In this document: positions 1 through 10,174 of the stretch, piece after piece | How the letters are laid out: the number at the start of each line of letters is the position of its first letter | Position numbering within the stretch: the first letter of the stretch is position 1 | Source of the DNA: Thalassovita sp. | Lineage (GTDB): Bacteria; Pseudomonadota; Alphaproteobacteria; Rhodobacterales; Rhodobacteraceae | DNA: 64,000 nt | Assembly (NCBI GenBank): GCA_029212905.1 | Contig: JARGPB010000006.1 | Span: 124,001 to 188,000, forward strand | Direction of reading: 5' to 3' | The notes under the pieces: generated by a model | The model's input: only the letters and a program-made list of their open reading frames with translations | Told to the model about the DNA's origin: nothing | Database searches by the model: none | Translations under genes and position numbers: made by a program

Positions 1-1592
1 GCCCGGATTATTTGCGTATCGGTGAACTGCGGCGCGCTTTGGATGTGCCTCTGGCGGCCTTCACCGCCACCGCAGATGCCGAAACCCGCGCCGAAATTGT
101 CACGCGCCTGTTCGATGATGTTGCCCCGCAAACGTTCCTGCGTGGGTTTGATCGGCCCAACATACACTTGGCCTTTGCCGCGAAAAATAGCCCGCGCCAA
201 CAGATCCTTAGCTTTGCCGCTGCACGCAAGGGGCAGTCTGGCATCGTCTATTGTGGGACGCGGGCAAAGACCGAAAGCCTGGCCAAAGCGTTGCGTGATG
301 CGGGGCATTCGGCCTGCCACTATCACGGTGGTATGGACCCGGACGATCGCCGCCATACCGAGGTCCGGTTCCAACAAGAAGACGGGCTGATCGTGGTGGC
401 CACCGTGGCCTTTGGGATGGGGGTCGACAAACCCGATATCCGCTGGGTCGCGCATGCCGATCTGCCCAAATCCATCGAGGCCTATTATCAGGAAATCGGG
501 CGTGCCGGTCGTGATGGCGCCCCGGCTGAAACCCTGACTCTGTTCGGGCCCGATGACATCCGCCTGCGCCGTTCACAGATCGACGAGGGGCTGGCCCCAC
601 CGGAACGTCGCGCTGCGGATCATGCCCGTCTGAATGCCCTGCTGGGTCTGGCCGAGGCCCTGAAATGTCGTCGCGCGACGCTGCTGTCCTATTTCGGCGA
701 GGATGTCACCCAATGCGGCAATTGCGACCTGTGCGACACCCCGCCCGAGGTGTTCGACGGCACGCAACCTGTCCGCATGGCTCTGTCCGCGATCCTGCGC
801 ACCGAAGAGTGGTACGGCGCGGGGCATCTGATCGACATTTTGCTGGGGAATATGACCGACCGTATCCGCGAGAAGGGCCACGACAGCCTGCCGACCTTTG
901 GCGTTGGGCGCGAATATGACAAACGCCAATGGCAGGCTGTTTTTCGTCAAATGATGGGGCACGACTTGATCCGCCCCAATACAGAACGCCACGGCGCGCT
1001 GCAAATGACCGACATAGCGCTGCCGATTTTGCGGGGCGAGGATCAGATTGAGTTGCGTCGCGATACGATCCGCGATGCGCCGCGCCGCCCTGCCGTCAAG
1101 GCGCTGGTCAGCGAAGAGCACGCGCCGCTTTTGTCCGCGCTAAAGGCCAAACGCCGTGCATTGGCCGAGGCGGCGAATGTCCCGGCCTATGTTATCTTTA
1201 ACGATCGTACATTGATCGAAATGGCTGAAACCCGTCCCGAAACACTGGATCAGATGGCTGGCGTCAGCGGGGTTGGCGCCAAGAAACTGGAGCGGTACGG
1301 CGATACCTTTCTGGAGGTGATCACCGGCGCCGCCGAGGCGGTTCATCCCATGAGGCGCAAATTGGCCGGGCGCGATGCCGGTGGCGTCTATGACCGGCTG
1401 CTAGAGGTGCAGGCCGATCTGGCAAACGGTGAAAACGGGCTGCAAAAGCCGCTCAGCTGTTCGGCGTCGTTGCTGGCCAAGGTCGCGCAGGTGCGTCCGC
1501 AAGACAGCCAGGCGATGGCGCGTTTGTTGGGGGATCGGCGCGCTGATCGTTTCGGCGCTGCATTTCTGGACGTTCTGCGCGAAACAAGTTAG
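1..1592 (+). CDS. recQ: ATP-dependent DNA helicase RecQ, 5' end cut by the window edge
   Basis: 3'-to-5' DNA helicase used in recombination and replication-fork repair. The reading frame is open from base 3 and its start lies outside the window, so only about 530 C-terminal residues are visible. What is seen is the second RecA-like lobe (AFTATADAETRAEI, IVYCGTRAKTE, VATVAFGMGVDKPDIRWVAH, QEIGRAGRDG), then the RecQ zinc-binding Cys cluster (CGNCDLC), the winged-helix region and a C-terminal HRDC domain (around VSGVGAKKLERYGDTF). Walker A and the DEAH box would be upstream. The domain order is that of full-length RecQ. yaaA follows 30 bp later on the same strand. Confidence 0.95.
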   Translation, partial: PDYLRIGELRRALDVPLAAFTATADAETRAEIVTRLFDDVAPQTFLRGFDRPNIHLAFAAKNSPRQQILSFAAARKGQSGIVYCGTRAKTESLAKALRDAGHSACHYHGGMDPDDRRHTEVRFQQEDGLIVVATVAFGMGVDKPDIRWVAHADLPKSIEAYYQEIGRAGRDGAPAETLTLFGPDDIRLRRSQIDEGLAPPERRAADHARLNALLGLAEALKCRRATLLSYFGEDVTQCGNCDLCDTPPEVFDGTQPVRMALSAILRTEEWYGAGHLIDILLGNMTDRIREKGHDSLPTFGVGREYDKRQWQAVFRQMMGHDLIRPNTERHGALQMTDIALPILRGEDQIELRRDTIRDAPRRPAVKALVSEEHAPLLSALKAKRRALAEAANVPAYVIFNDRTLIEMAETRPETLDQMAGVSGVGAKKLERYGDTFLEVITGAAEAVHPMRRKLAGRDAGGVYDRLLEVQADLANGENGLQKPLSCSASLLAKVAQVRPQDSQAMARLLGDRRADRFGAAFLDVLRETS

Positions 1593-1622
1593 AAGCATTC
1601 TAATTCACTGACAGGAGCCGCC

Positions 1623-2396
1623 ATGCTGATCGTTGTTTCCCCCGCCAAAAAGATGGACATGACTCCGGTTGAGGGGCTGCAGTCGACGCAGCCTCAGTTT
1701 CTGGAACGCGCAGAAGAGCTGGCTGCTATTGCGCGTGATCTGACAGTCGCTGATCTGCAAAAACTGATGCATATCAGCGAAAACCTGGCCAGATTGAACG
1801 TCGATCGGTTTCGCGATTTCGGTCAGATGGAGCGCAAGGCCGCTGCACTGGCCTTTGCGGGGGACACTTATGTCGGGCTTGAGGCGGCCACGCTGGACCC
1901 AGAGGAAATGCGTTGGGCGCAACAGCATTTTCGGATTCTGTCGGGGCTATATGGTCTGCTGCGGCCCCTGGACGAAATTCAACCCTATCGGTTGGAGATG
2001 GGTAGCCGTCTTCAGAACCCGCGTGGCAAAAACCTGTATGACTACTGGGGCAGCGATATTTCCAAGGCGCTGAATGCTCAGGCAGCCGAGGCCGGGACCG
2101 ACCTGTTGGTCAATTGCGCAAGCCAAGAGTATTTCGGGGCCGTCGACCTGAAGGCATTGGACCTGCAAGTGGTGACGCCTGTGTTCATGGAAGAAAAGGC
2201 CGGAGAGCCCAAAATTGTTAGTTTTTACGCCAAACGTGCGCGTGGCGCGATGGCGCGCTACATCATCCAACGTCGCTTAGCGAACGCTGAGTCGCTCTGT
2301 GAATTTGATACAGGTGGCTATCGGCACAGCGCGCAGTTGTCCGGGGGGGACAAGCTGGTTTTTGTGCGCCCCGCTCAGGTGGCTGACGCGGCCTGA
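1623..2396 (+). CDS. yaaA: Peroxide stress protein YaaA (DUF328 family)
   Basis: A 257-aa protein with the characteristic N-terminus MLIVVSPAKKMDM and the conserved stretches GLYGLLRPLDEIQPYRLEMG and NCASQEYFGAV. YaaA family proteins lower intracellular free iron and protect DNA during hydrogen peroxide stress in E. coli; the biochemical activity is linked to DNA binding. The start has a good Shine-Dalgarno (acaggagccgcc) just upstream. Length matches the family. It lies 30 bp after recQ, so co-transcription is possible. Its last 22 bases overlap the 3' end of the convergent histidine kinase gene. Confidence 0.93.
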   Translation: MLIVVSPAKKMDMTPVEGLQSTQPQFLERAEELAAIARDLTVADLQKLMHISENLARLNVDRFRDFGQMERKAAALAFAGDTYVGLEAATLDPEEMRWAQQHFRILSGLYGLLRPLDEIQPYRLEMGSRLQNPRGKNLYDYWGSDISKALNAQAAEAGTDLLVNCASQEYFGAVDLKALDLQVVTPVFMEEKAGEPKIVSFYAKRARGAMARYIIQRRLANAESLCEFDTGGYRHSAQLSGGDKLVFVRPAQVADAA

Positions 2397-4588
2397 ACCT
2401 CCTCTTCGGGTAGGGGATCTTGTGCGTCTGCGGGGCAATGGTCACGCAACGCCGCGTGAATTTCACCTTTGCGCAGCGGTTTCGTCAGATAAAAATCTAG
2501 GCCCGCCTTCAGAATGCCGTCGCTATCGCCTGCCATGGCATGGGCGGTCATTGCGATGATAGGCGTATGGGTCCCGGTTGTCTTTTCAACTGTGCGAATG
2601 GCCTGCGTGGCCTCTTTGCCGTCCATGCCGGGCATCGAGATGTCCATGAACACCACATCGGGCGCGAAATCGTGATACTGGGCGACGGCCTCTTCGCCAT
2701 TCTCAGCAAAACGCAGGTCGATCTGTGCCTCCTTCATCATTTTCTTGAATACTAAGCGGTTGGTGCGGTTATCCTCGGCTGCCAGCACGCGCATCAACCG
2801 GGTCGCGGGTTTGGCCGTTGGCCCTGGCGGGGGCCCTAGATCAGAAGACGTCTCGGTGCTGATGTCCGCGCCAAGTGCCTGTAAGCGCGCGAATAGTTCG
2901 CGGCGCGGTGTGGGTTTCTGCATGATCGCCTGTAGATAGGCTCTGCCTTCTTCCATCTCGGCGAAAGTGGAGTTCGAGCTAAGGAGTAGGATCGGCACCT
3001 CGTGCCCGCCTTCTCGGATCGCGCGCGCCAGTTCGATCCCGTCCATTCCGGGCATGTTGTGATCCGTCATCACCACGTCAAAAGATTCGTCCAGAGCGCT
3101 TAGCGCTTCGTCTCCGCTGGCGCAGCACATGGTTTCGATACCCAGGATCGCCAGCTGTTTTGCCATGATTTCGCGATTCACGGACAGATCATCGACGACC
3201 AGCGCTTTTTTCAACCGTTCGGGCAGGACTGGCGCGACGTCCGAGATCGTCTCGGTTGCGGGCAGGGTAATGCGGAAGCCGAAACTGGAGCCGAGGCCCT
3301 CTTCGGAATCTACCCAAATTTTGCCCTCCATCAGATCGATCAGCCGTTGCGTGATGGCCAGACCCAGACCGGTGCCTTCGAACTTGCGGTTGCGTTCATC
3401 CTCGACTTGGTTGAACTCGCCGAAGATGTGATTGACCTTGTCTGCCGGGATTCCGATGCCGGTATCCTCGATCGAGATGTGAATATGAGTATCGGGGCTA
3501 TCGCCTGGTTGCACGCCGACGACGCGCACCAGAACATGGCCCTCTTGGGTGAACTTGACTGCATTCCCCAGAAGGTTTGTCAAAACCTGGCGGATACGAC
3601 CAGGGTCCCCGACGAACATGGTTGGCAGGAACAAGTCATAGTCCACCAGAAGATCGATCTTCTTGTCCCGCGCCAAAGGTTGCAGCAACATCACGATTTC
3701 ATGGATGCAACGCTCCAGATCGAATGGTTCAGGGTGGAGCGCTAGTTTCTTGGCCTCAATTTTCGAATAATCCAGCACGTCGTTGATGATCACCAGCAGC
3801 GCTTCGCCCGAGTTTTTGATCGTCGAGACATAGAGCTGCTGCTCTTGCGATAAAGGTGTGTCTGACAAAAGTTCAGCCATACCGACCACGCCGTTCATCG
3901 GGGTGCGGATTTCGTGGCTCATATTCGCGAGGAATGCGGATTTCGCGCGTGAGGCGGCCTCGGCCTTCAGGCGGGCCTCTTTCAGTTCCTTTTCATGGCG
4001 GACCGTGTCGGTGATGTTCAGGGCCAGGCTCACGACGTCACCGCCATGGCCCCGTTGGTCGACTAGCTTGATATATGTATCGTTCCACAGGCGGATCACG
4101 ACAGGTGGAGGTGTCGGTGCCTCCCATCGTTTTTGCATCATTTTGCGCCAATTTGCGGGGGCGTATTCACCGATGTTGACGATGCCCTCTTCGGTCATGA
4201 ACTGAAGGATGCGGGTATAAGAGACACCGGGTGCGACCTCTTCGAGCCCGTCGAACACGGCCAGATATGCGCGGTTCGCGGCGATCAGATTGCTGTCCAC
4301 ATCGAAAAACGCGAACCCATCTTGGATTGTCTCGATCGAATGCCACAGTCGGCGTTCAGCGATTTCCACCTTTTGGTGGGCGACAGTCAGGTCTGATTTC
4401 ACCTGCTGGTTTTCGCTGCGGATCGTTTCCACCTGCGCGCGGGTTTCGACAATCTCTTCGGACAGGGCGCGCGCATGGCGGCCCAGTTTCTGGTTTGCGG
4501 CGAACAGCTCTGCCTGCTTCAGCTCCAGCAGCCGTTCTGCGGCCAAACGGGCGCGCCGTTCCTCAGCCAATTTTTGGGCAAGACTCAT
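2375..4588 (-). CDS. Soluble hybrid histidine kinase with PAS, HisKA, HATPase and two receiver domains
   Basis: About 737 aa. An N-terminal coiled coil (residues 1-85, rich in E, A, L, R and Q) is followed by a PAS-like domain (about 85-195), a HisKA domain with the phospho-acceptor His in NMSHEIRTPMNGVVG (about residue 225), a HATPase_c domain (GNAVKFTQEGHV, DTGIGIP, GTGLGLAI) and two receiver domains (ALVVDDLSVNREI with TDHNMPGMDG; LAAEDNRTNRLVF with MDISMPGMDG). No signal peptide or membrane segment is seen, so it should sense a cytoplasmic cue. No cognate response regulator or Hpt gene is adjacent. The first in-frame start is TTG; I prefer the ATG two codons later. The signal and output are unknown. 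Confidence 0.9.
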   Translation of the reverse strand: MSLAQKLAEERRARLAAERLLELKQAELFAANQKLGRHARALSEEIVETRAQVETIRSENQQVKSDLTVAHQKVEIAERRLWHSIETIQDGFAFFDVDSNLIAANRAYLAVFDGLEEVAPGVSYTRILQFMTEEGIVNIGEYAPANWRKMMQKRWEAPTPPPVVIRLWNDTYIKLVDQRGHGGDVVSLALNITDTVRHEKELKEARLKAEAASRAKSAFLANMSHEIRTPMNGVVGMAELLSDTPLSQEQQLYVSTIKNSGEALLVIINDVLDYSKIEAKKLALHPEPFDLERCIHEIVMLLQPLARDKKIDLLVDYDLFLPTMFVGDPGRIRQVLTNLLGNAVKFTQEGHVLVRVVGVQPGDSPDTHIHISIEDTGIGIPADKVNHIFGEFNQVEDERNRKFEGTGLGLAITQRLIDLMEGKIWVDSEEGLGSSFGFRITLPATETISDVAPVLPERLKKALVVDDLSVNREIMAKQLAILGIETMCCASGDEALSALDESFDVVMTDHNMPGMDGIELARAIREGGHEVPILLLSSNSTFAEMEEGRAYLQAIMQKPTPRRELFARLQALGADISTETSSDLGPPPGPTAKPATRLMRVLAAEDNRTNRLVFKKMMKEAQIDLRFAENGEEAVAQYHDFAPDVVFMDISMPGMDGKEATQAIRTVEKTTGTHTPIIAMTAHAMAGDSDGILKAGLDFYLTKPLRKGEIHAALRDHCPADAQDPLPEEEVQAASAT

Positions 4589-4741
4589 TTCCAAACCCGG
4601 TACAACAGAATCGTTGGCCCGAGCTTGGGCCGCGGAGGGTGAAAATCTGCTTAAAAAACGTGATCAATGTTTTCACGCAGGAGCATTGATTTCGCCGTCG
4701 GCTCCGTGTCACGATCCCCGTATTGTTGTAGGAGAGAATTG

Positions 4742-7700
4742 ATGCGCCGTTTTCTGTTTGCCGCTTTTGCGGCTTGCCTTGGCCTGACTCCGGCTCTTGC
4801 TGCCGACGAAGTCCCCGAAAAACGCCTGATTGTCACCAGAGACGTGGATTTCTACGGGGCCGATCTGGGATCACTGTTTGATACGACCTATCAGGCCTGT
4901 GAAACGCAATGCCTGTCAGATGATGCCTGCAAGGCCTTTACCTACAACAGCCGCTCGAAGTCATGTTTCACCAAGTCCAGCATCAGCGAACGCAAACCCT
5001 ATGAAGGCGCCTGGTCCGCCGAGGTGGTACGCGTCAGTCAGGCCACCAAAGACCGTGCCGTTCAGCGCGCCATCGACATTGGCTTTGTTGGTCCCAGTGA
5101 TCTGAGCGCGGCGCAAAAACAGGCGCAGAAAATCGGCGGGGTGCATCCTGCCGGGCAATACTTGCCTGATGACCTGCTCGCCGCTGCAACAGAGCGCCGC
5201 GCTGTCGAAGATTGGCTGAACGCCATGCGCTGGAGCGGTGCCGCGCTGTCGCACCTGGACCGGAGCGACCTGTGGGCGGAATACGCGCGCCTGTCCTTGT
5301 TGATCCAGACGAAAAACAGTTCGGATTTGCGCAAGTACCAGAAACGTGCGCGGCTGGCATCAATCAACGCCTACCTACGGGCCGCCAATCCGCAAGAGCA
5401 GGTGAATGCCTTGATGATTATGGCTGACGCGCTAGAGAAAGCCCGCAGGGGGCGCGACATGATTCATGCTCTGCGGCTGGCGAATACCCTGCAACCCGCG
5501 CGCCGCGACATTACGGATGCGCTGGACAAGGCGATTGGGAAATATGGGTTCCGCATCACAGAACACAAGGTCGAAAGCGATCTAGCCAGCCCCCGTGTTT
5601 GTGCCGAATTCTCCGAGACTTTGGTCAAAACCGGTGTGGATTACAGTACCTATGTGCGCCTTCCTCAGACGGATATGGCCGTGCAGGCCTCGGGGAACCA
5701 ACTATGTGTCGAAGGGGTAGAGCACGGCAGTCGATATCGCCTGACTTTTCGCGAAGGGTTGCCTGCGGCCAGCGGAGAAAAGTTGGTAAAGGATGTGGAG
5801 CTGACGCTCTATGTGCGTGACCGCGCGCCGCGCGTGTCCTTTCCGGGGCGGGGCTATGTTCTGCCGCGCACCGACGACGCCGGCCTGCCGATTGAGACCG
5901 TCAACCTAACCGAGGTGGACCTGAAATTGCGCCGTGTCAGTGACCGCAACCTGCTGCGCGCGATTCAGGATAGCTATTTCGGGCGGCCGCTCAGCTATTG
6001 GGACGAACAGAACTTCTCAAGCGAGATCGCCGAGGACATCTGGAGCGGTACCGGAACGGTTCAATCCGAGCTGAACCGCAATATGACCACTCGTCTGCCA
6101 ATGGGCGATATCATTAAGGACCTGCCGACCGGGATTTACGCCCTGTCCGCCGCTGCCCCCGGTAGAGATCCCTACGAAGATCCCGGCGCGACCCAGTGGT
6201 TTGTCTTGTCCGATCTGGGCGTGAGTAGCCTGTCCGGTGTGGATGGGATGCATGTTTTTGTCCGGTCGTTGAAAACCGCCGAGGCCGAACAGAACGTCAC
6301 GGTTTCGCTCTTGTCCTCGGCCAACCGGGTGTTGGGTGTGGCAAAGACCGACCCCCAGGGCCACGCGCAGTTCGATGCGGGGCTGACCCGTGGCACAGGC
6401 GGCGCGGCCCCCGCTCTGTTGGTGATCGAGAAACCGGATCAGGACATCGCGTTTCTGTCGCTCAAAGATCCGGCCTTTGATCTGTCCGACCGTGGCGTCG
6501 AAGGCCGCGAGCCCAGCCCGCCGATTGATGTGTTCCTGAGCACGGATCGTGGGGCCTATCGTGCGGGCGAAACGGTTTATGCTACTGTGCTGGCCCGTGA
6601 CGGCGTGGCGAAGTCCCTGACAGGATTGCCCGTGACTGCGATCCTGACACGGCCTGATGGGGTGGAATACGCCCGTCACCTGTCGACGCAGGGCGTCGCC
6701 GGGGGCCATGTGTTCCAGATGCCTCTGGGCGCGACTGTCCCGCGCGGCACTTGGCGGCTCGCGATTAAGGCCGATACGGATGCCGCCCCTCTGACCACCG
6801 CCAAATTCCTGGTCGAGGACTTTCTGCCCGAACGTATCGACTTTGATCTGGACCTGCCTGACGGGCCGATCCGACTGGCGACCGCGCCTGACATCCAGGT
6901 TTCTGCTCGATATCTGTTTGGCGCACCGGGCGCTGGCCTGCGGGCCGAAGGCCTGATCACACTGACCGAGGCCAGCACCCTGGAAAGTTTTCCGGGCTAT
7001 CGCTTTGGCCGCTATGACACACGTTTCAGCCCGCGCACAGAATATGTGGATGGTGGGCAAACCGATGCGCAGGGCCGGACGAGCCTTCCGGTCAACGCGG
7101 GATCTGTCAGCGAGGCTTACGGTCCGCTTCAGGCGCGTATGACCGTCAGCCTGTTCGAGGGATCCGGTCGCCCCGTGCAACGCGAGATCACCCGCATCCT
7201 GACGCCTGAAAAACCCCTGATTGGGATCAAACCGCTGTTTGATGGTGTCGTCCCCGAAGGCACCGAGGCCGTGTTGCAGGTGCTGGGGCTAAACGAAACC
7301 CTGGCGCCGACCGCAATGAATGTGCGCTGGACCGTCAACCGGGTCGAGCGCCGGTACCAGTGGTATCAGCAATATGGCAACTGGGAGTGGGAGCCAATCA
7401 CCACACGCCGCCGGGTTGCCTCGGGTGAGGCTGCTTTGGGCAGCAACCCTCTGAGTGTTACCGCGCCGGTTGAATGGGGCCAGTACGAACTGGTGGTGCA
7501 AAGCTTGGACGACGATTCCGTTTCGGCGGCGACCAGTTTCCATGCCGGGTGGTACGCGCCTGCCGATGTCAGCACGACGCCTGACACACTAGAGCTGTCG
7601 CTGGATCAATCGGATTATCGTTCGGGCGATGTTGCGACGCTGCGCGTTGTGCCGCGCTATGCTGGGACGGCGCTGATCACCGTCATGTCTAATCGCGTAA

Positions 7701-10174
7701 TCGCGATGAAAACTGTTCAGGTCGCCGAAGGTGAGAATCTAATTCCGCTGGACGTGACGGATGAATGGGGCGCGGGGGCCTATGTTACGGCCTCGGTTAT
7801 CCGTCCGATGGATGTGGCCGCGGGGCGCAATCCCGCGCGCGCGATGGGGCTGTCCTATGCAAAAATCGACCCAGCTGAAAAACAGCTGTCGGTACGGTTT
7901 GACGCTCCGGCCGAGGCCGATCCACGGGGCGTGCTGAGTGCGGCCGTGCAGGTGGATGGGGTGTCCGAGGGGGATACTGCCTATGTCACCGTCGCTGCGA
8001 TTGATGTGGGCATTCTGAACCTGACGGGATTTCAGTCGCCAGACCCTTCAACGCATTACTTCGGGCAGCGTCGTTTGGGCGTGGAAATCCGTGATGTCTA
8101 TGGCCGTTTGATCGACGGGATGAATGGTACCATGGGTCAGGTCCGGTCTGGCGGGGATGCCGGGCAAGGGGGGAGGTTCCAATCGCCCCCACCAACCGAG
8201 GAGCTGGTGGCGTTTTTCACCGGGCCTGTGCTGGTTGGGCCAGATGGCCGGGCGGAGGTTTCGTTCGACCTGCCCGCGTTCAATGGCACCGTTCGCCTGA
8301 TGGCTGTCGCCTGGACAGATACTGCAGTGGGTCAGGCCGAGTCCGATGTGTTGGTGCGTGATCCGGTGGTCGTGACCGCCAGCCTTCCGCGTTTTCTTGC
8401 GCCTGGGGACAGGTCGCGGCTGCTGCTCGAGGTGGTCCACGCAACCGGCCCGGCGGGCCGCATGGGGCTGGATGTCTCGGCCTTAGGAATAAACGTGACA
8501 GGGAATGTGCCCTCGGGGCTGGATCTGGCAGAGAAAGGCACGTCGGTTCTGACCCTGCCAATCACAGCAGGGGATGTCGGCGATCATTCGATCCGCGTGG
8601 CTTTGACCACACCCGACGGTCGACAACTGATCAAAGAGCTGACGGTGCCGGTGCGTCTGAACGATCCTGCGATTTCCACCACCCGACGGTTCGAGCTGGC
8701 CTCGGGCGATACATTCCGGCTGGACAGGGACGTTTTCACAGGGATGCGCGCGGGCACTGGGGCGGCCACATTGACGGCAGGTCCGTTGGCGGCATTGAAC
8801 GCGCCCGCGTTGTTGGCTTCGTTGGATCGGTATCCGTATGGCTGCACCGAGCAAGTCACCAGCAAAGCGATGCCGCTATTGTATCTGTCCTCGGTCGCGC
8901 AGGCGATGGGATTGGGGGGGCGCGCGGATATCGACACGCGTATTCGCCAGGCCGTTGATCGCGTTCTGACACGCCAAACCAACAATGGTGCTTTTGGCTT
9001 GTGGCGGGCTGAATCCGGGGATTTCTGGCTGGACGCCTATGTGTCGGACTTCTTGTCCCGCGCGCGGGCCGAAGGGCATGCCGTCCCGGACCTGGCCTTC
9101 CGTCTTGCGATGGATAACCTGCGGAACCGGCTGAACTATGCCCCAGATTTTGACAGTGGCGGGCAAGACGTGGCCTATGCGTTGATGGTGTTGTCCCGCG
9201 AAGGCGCCGCCTCGATGAGCGATCTGCGCTATTATGCCGATGTCAAAGGTGACGCTTTTTCGACACCGATGGCTGCGGCCCAGCTGGGTGCGGCGCTGGC
9301 CTCTTATGGTGACCAGACACGGGCGGATGCGATGTTTGCCCGCGCGGCTCGCCTGATTTCCCCAGAGAAACCCTCGGGGCCGAATATGTGGCGTGCTGAT
9401 TATGGGACCAGCCTGCGTGACGCGGCGGGGGTTCTGACTCTCGCGGTTGAATCCGGGTCAAATGCCATTGATCCTTCGGCGCTGGCCGTTCGTATTGGTC
9501 AGGCGGGTCGTGGCCTGTCAACGCAAGAGTCCGCCTGGGCCTTGATGGCAGCCCATGCCATGGTCTCGGACCCTGGTGTGTCTGGGTTGCAGATCGACGG
9601 AGCACCTGCCTCTGGGCCGTTTGTGCAGATGCTTGAAGATCAGGTTGATGCCCGCCCGGCGCAAATTCGCAACACGCGCAACGGGCCTGTACAGATCACC
9701 CTGACCACCACGGGCGTGCCCGAACAACCAGCCGCTGCCGGTGGCTATGGCTACCGGATCGACCGCGCCTATTTCACCCCAAAGGGCGAAGCGAAGAGCC
9801 TGGATCGCGTCAGCGCGGGCGAAAGGCTGGTCGTTGTTCTGACCGTGACGCCCTTTGAAAAGGGTGGGGCGCGGTTGATGATCAACGACCCGTTGCCTGC
9901 GGGGCTGGAGATCGACAATCCGTCGCTTTTGCGCTCGGGTGACATTCGCGAGCTGGACTGGCTGGACCCGGCCTATGCCGAAAACTCGGAGTTCCGCACG
10001 GACCGGTTCCTGGCGGCTGTCGATTGGCGTTCGGATAAGCCTTTCCAACTGGCTTATGTGGTCCGAGCGATTTCGCCGGGTGTGTTCCACCAACCCGCCG
10101 CCACTGTCGAGGACATGTATCGCCCGCAATATAATGCCCGTACGGATACCGGTCGGGTGACGATTTCTGAATGA
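4742..10174 (+). CDS. Bacterial alpha-2-macroglobulin family protein with N-terminal PAN/Apple-like domain
   Basis: Predicted exported protease trap of 1810 aa. The N-terminus MRRFLFAAFAACLGLTPALAADE is a clear signal peptide, and aggagagaattg gives a strong RBS for this ATG rather than the longer upstream frame. A Cys-rich PAN/Apple-like module follows (about residues 28-100: YQACETQCLSDDACKAFTYN, SKSCF), then long macroglobulin beta domains. The thioester motif is intact: YGCTEQ with Cys about residue 1368. Bacterial alpha-2-macroglobulins are thought to trap proteases in the periplasm and are usually encoded next to PBP1C. Here the stop overlaps the start of the pbpC-like gene by 4 bp, fitting a one-operon envelope-repair pair. 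Confidence 0.93.
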   Translation: MRRFLFAAFAACLGLTPALAADEVPEKRLIVTRDVDFYGADLGSLFDTTYQACETQCLSDDACKAFTYNSRSKSCFTKSSISERKPYEGAWSAEVVRVSQATKDRAVQRAIDIGFVGPSDLSAAQKQAQKIGGVHPAGQYLPDDLLAAATERRAVEDWLNAMRWSGAALSHLDRSDLWAEYARLSLLIQTKNSSDLRKYQKRARLASINAYLRAANPQEQVNALMIMADALEKARRGRDMIHALRLANTLQPARRDITDALDKAIGKYGFRITEHKVESDLASPRVCAEFSETLVKTGVDYSTYVRLPQTDMAVQASGNQLCVEGVEHGSRYRLTFREGLPAASGEKLVKDVELTLYVRDRAPRVSFPGRGYVLPRTDDAGLPIETVNLTEVDLKLRRVSDRNLLRAIQDSYFGRPLSYWDEQNFSSEIAEDIWSGTGTVQSELNRNMTTRLPMGDIIKDLPTGIYALSAAAPGRDPYEDPGATQWFVLSDLGVSSLSGVDGMHVFVRSLKTAEAEQNVTVSLLSSANRVLGVAKTDPQGHAQFDAGLTRGTGGAAPALLVIEKPDQDIAFLSLKDPAFDLSDRGVEGREPSPPIDVFLSTDRGAYRAGETVYATVLARDGVAKSLTGLPVTAILTRPDGVEYARHLSTQGVAGGHVFQMPLGATVPRGTWRLAIKADTDAAPLTTAKFLVEDFLPERIDFDLDLPDGPIRLATAPDIQVSARYLFGAPGAGLRAEGLITLTEASTLESFPGYRFGRYDTRFSPRTEYVDGGQTDAQGRTSLPVNAGSVSEAYGPLQARMTVSLFEGSGRPVQREITRILTPEKPLIGIKPLFDGVVPEGTEAVLQVLGLNETLAPTAMNVRWTVNRVERRYQWYQQYGNWEWEPITTRRRVASGEAALGSNPLSVTAPVEWGQYELVVQSLDDDSVSAATSFHAGWYAPADVSTTPDTLELSLDQSDYRSGDVATLRVVPRYAGTALITVMSNRVIAMKTVQVAEGENLIPLDVTDEWGAGAYVTASVIRPMDVAAGRNPARAMGLSYAKIDPAEKQLSVRFDAPAEADPRGVLSAAVQVDGVSEGDTAYVTVAAIDVGILNLTGFQSPDPSTHYFGQRRLGVEIRDVYGRLIDGMNGTMGQVRSGGDAGQGGRFQSPPPTEELVAFFTGPVLVGPDGRAEVSFDLPAFNGTVRLMAVAWTDTAVGQAESDVLVRDPVVVTASLPRFLAPGDRSRLLLEVVHATGPAGRMGLDVSALGINVTGNVPSGLDLAEKGTSVLTLPITAGDVGDHSIRVALTTPDGRQLIKELTVPVRLNDPAISTTRRFELASGDTFRLDRDVFTGMRAGTGAATLTAGPLAALNAPALLASLDRYPYGCTEQVTSKAMPLLYLSSVAQAMGLGGRADIDTRIRQAVDRVLTRQTNNGAFGLWRAESGDFWLDAYVSDFLSRARAEGHAVPDLAFRLAMDNLRNRLNYAPDFDSGGQDVAYALMVLSREGAASMSDLRYYADVKGDAFSTPMAAAQLGAALASYGDQTRADAMFARAARLISPEKPSGPNMWRADYGTSLRDAAGVLTLAVESGSNAIDPSALAVRIGQAGRGLSTQESAWALMAAHAMVSDPGVSGLQIDGAPASGPFVQMLEDQVDARPAQIRNTRNGPVQITLTTTGVPEQPAAAGGYGYRIDRAYFTPKGEAKSLDRVSAGERLVVVLTVTPFEKGGARLMINDPLPAGLEIDNPSLLRSGDIRELDWLDPAYAENSEFRTDRFLAAVDWRSDKPFQLAYVVRAISPGVFHQPAATVEDMYRPQYNARTDTGRVTISE

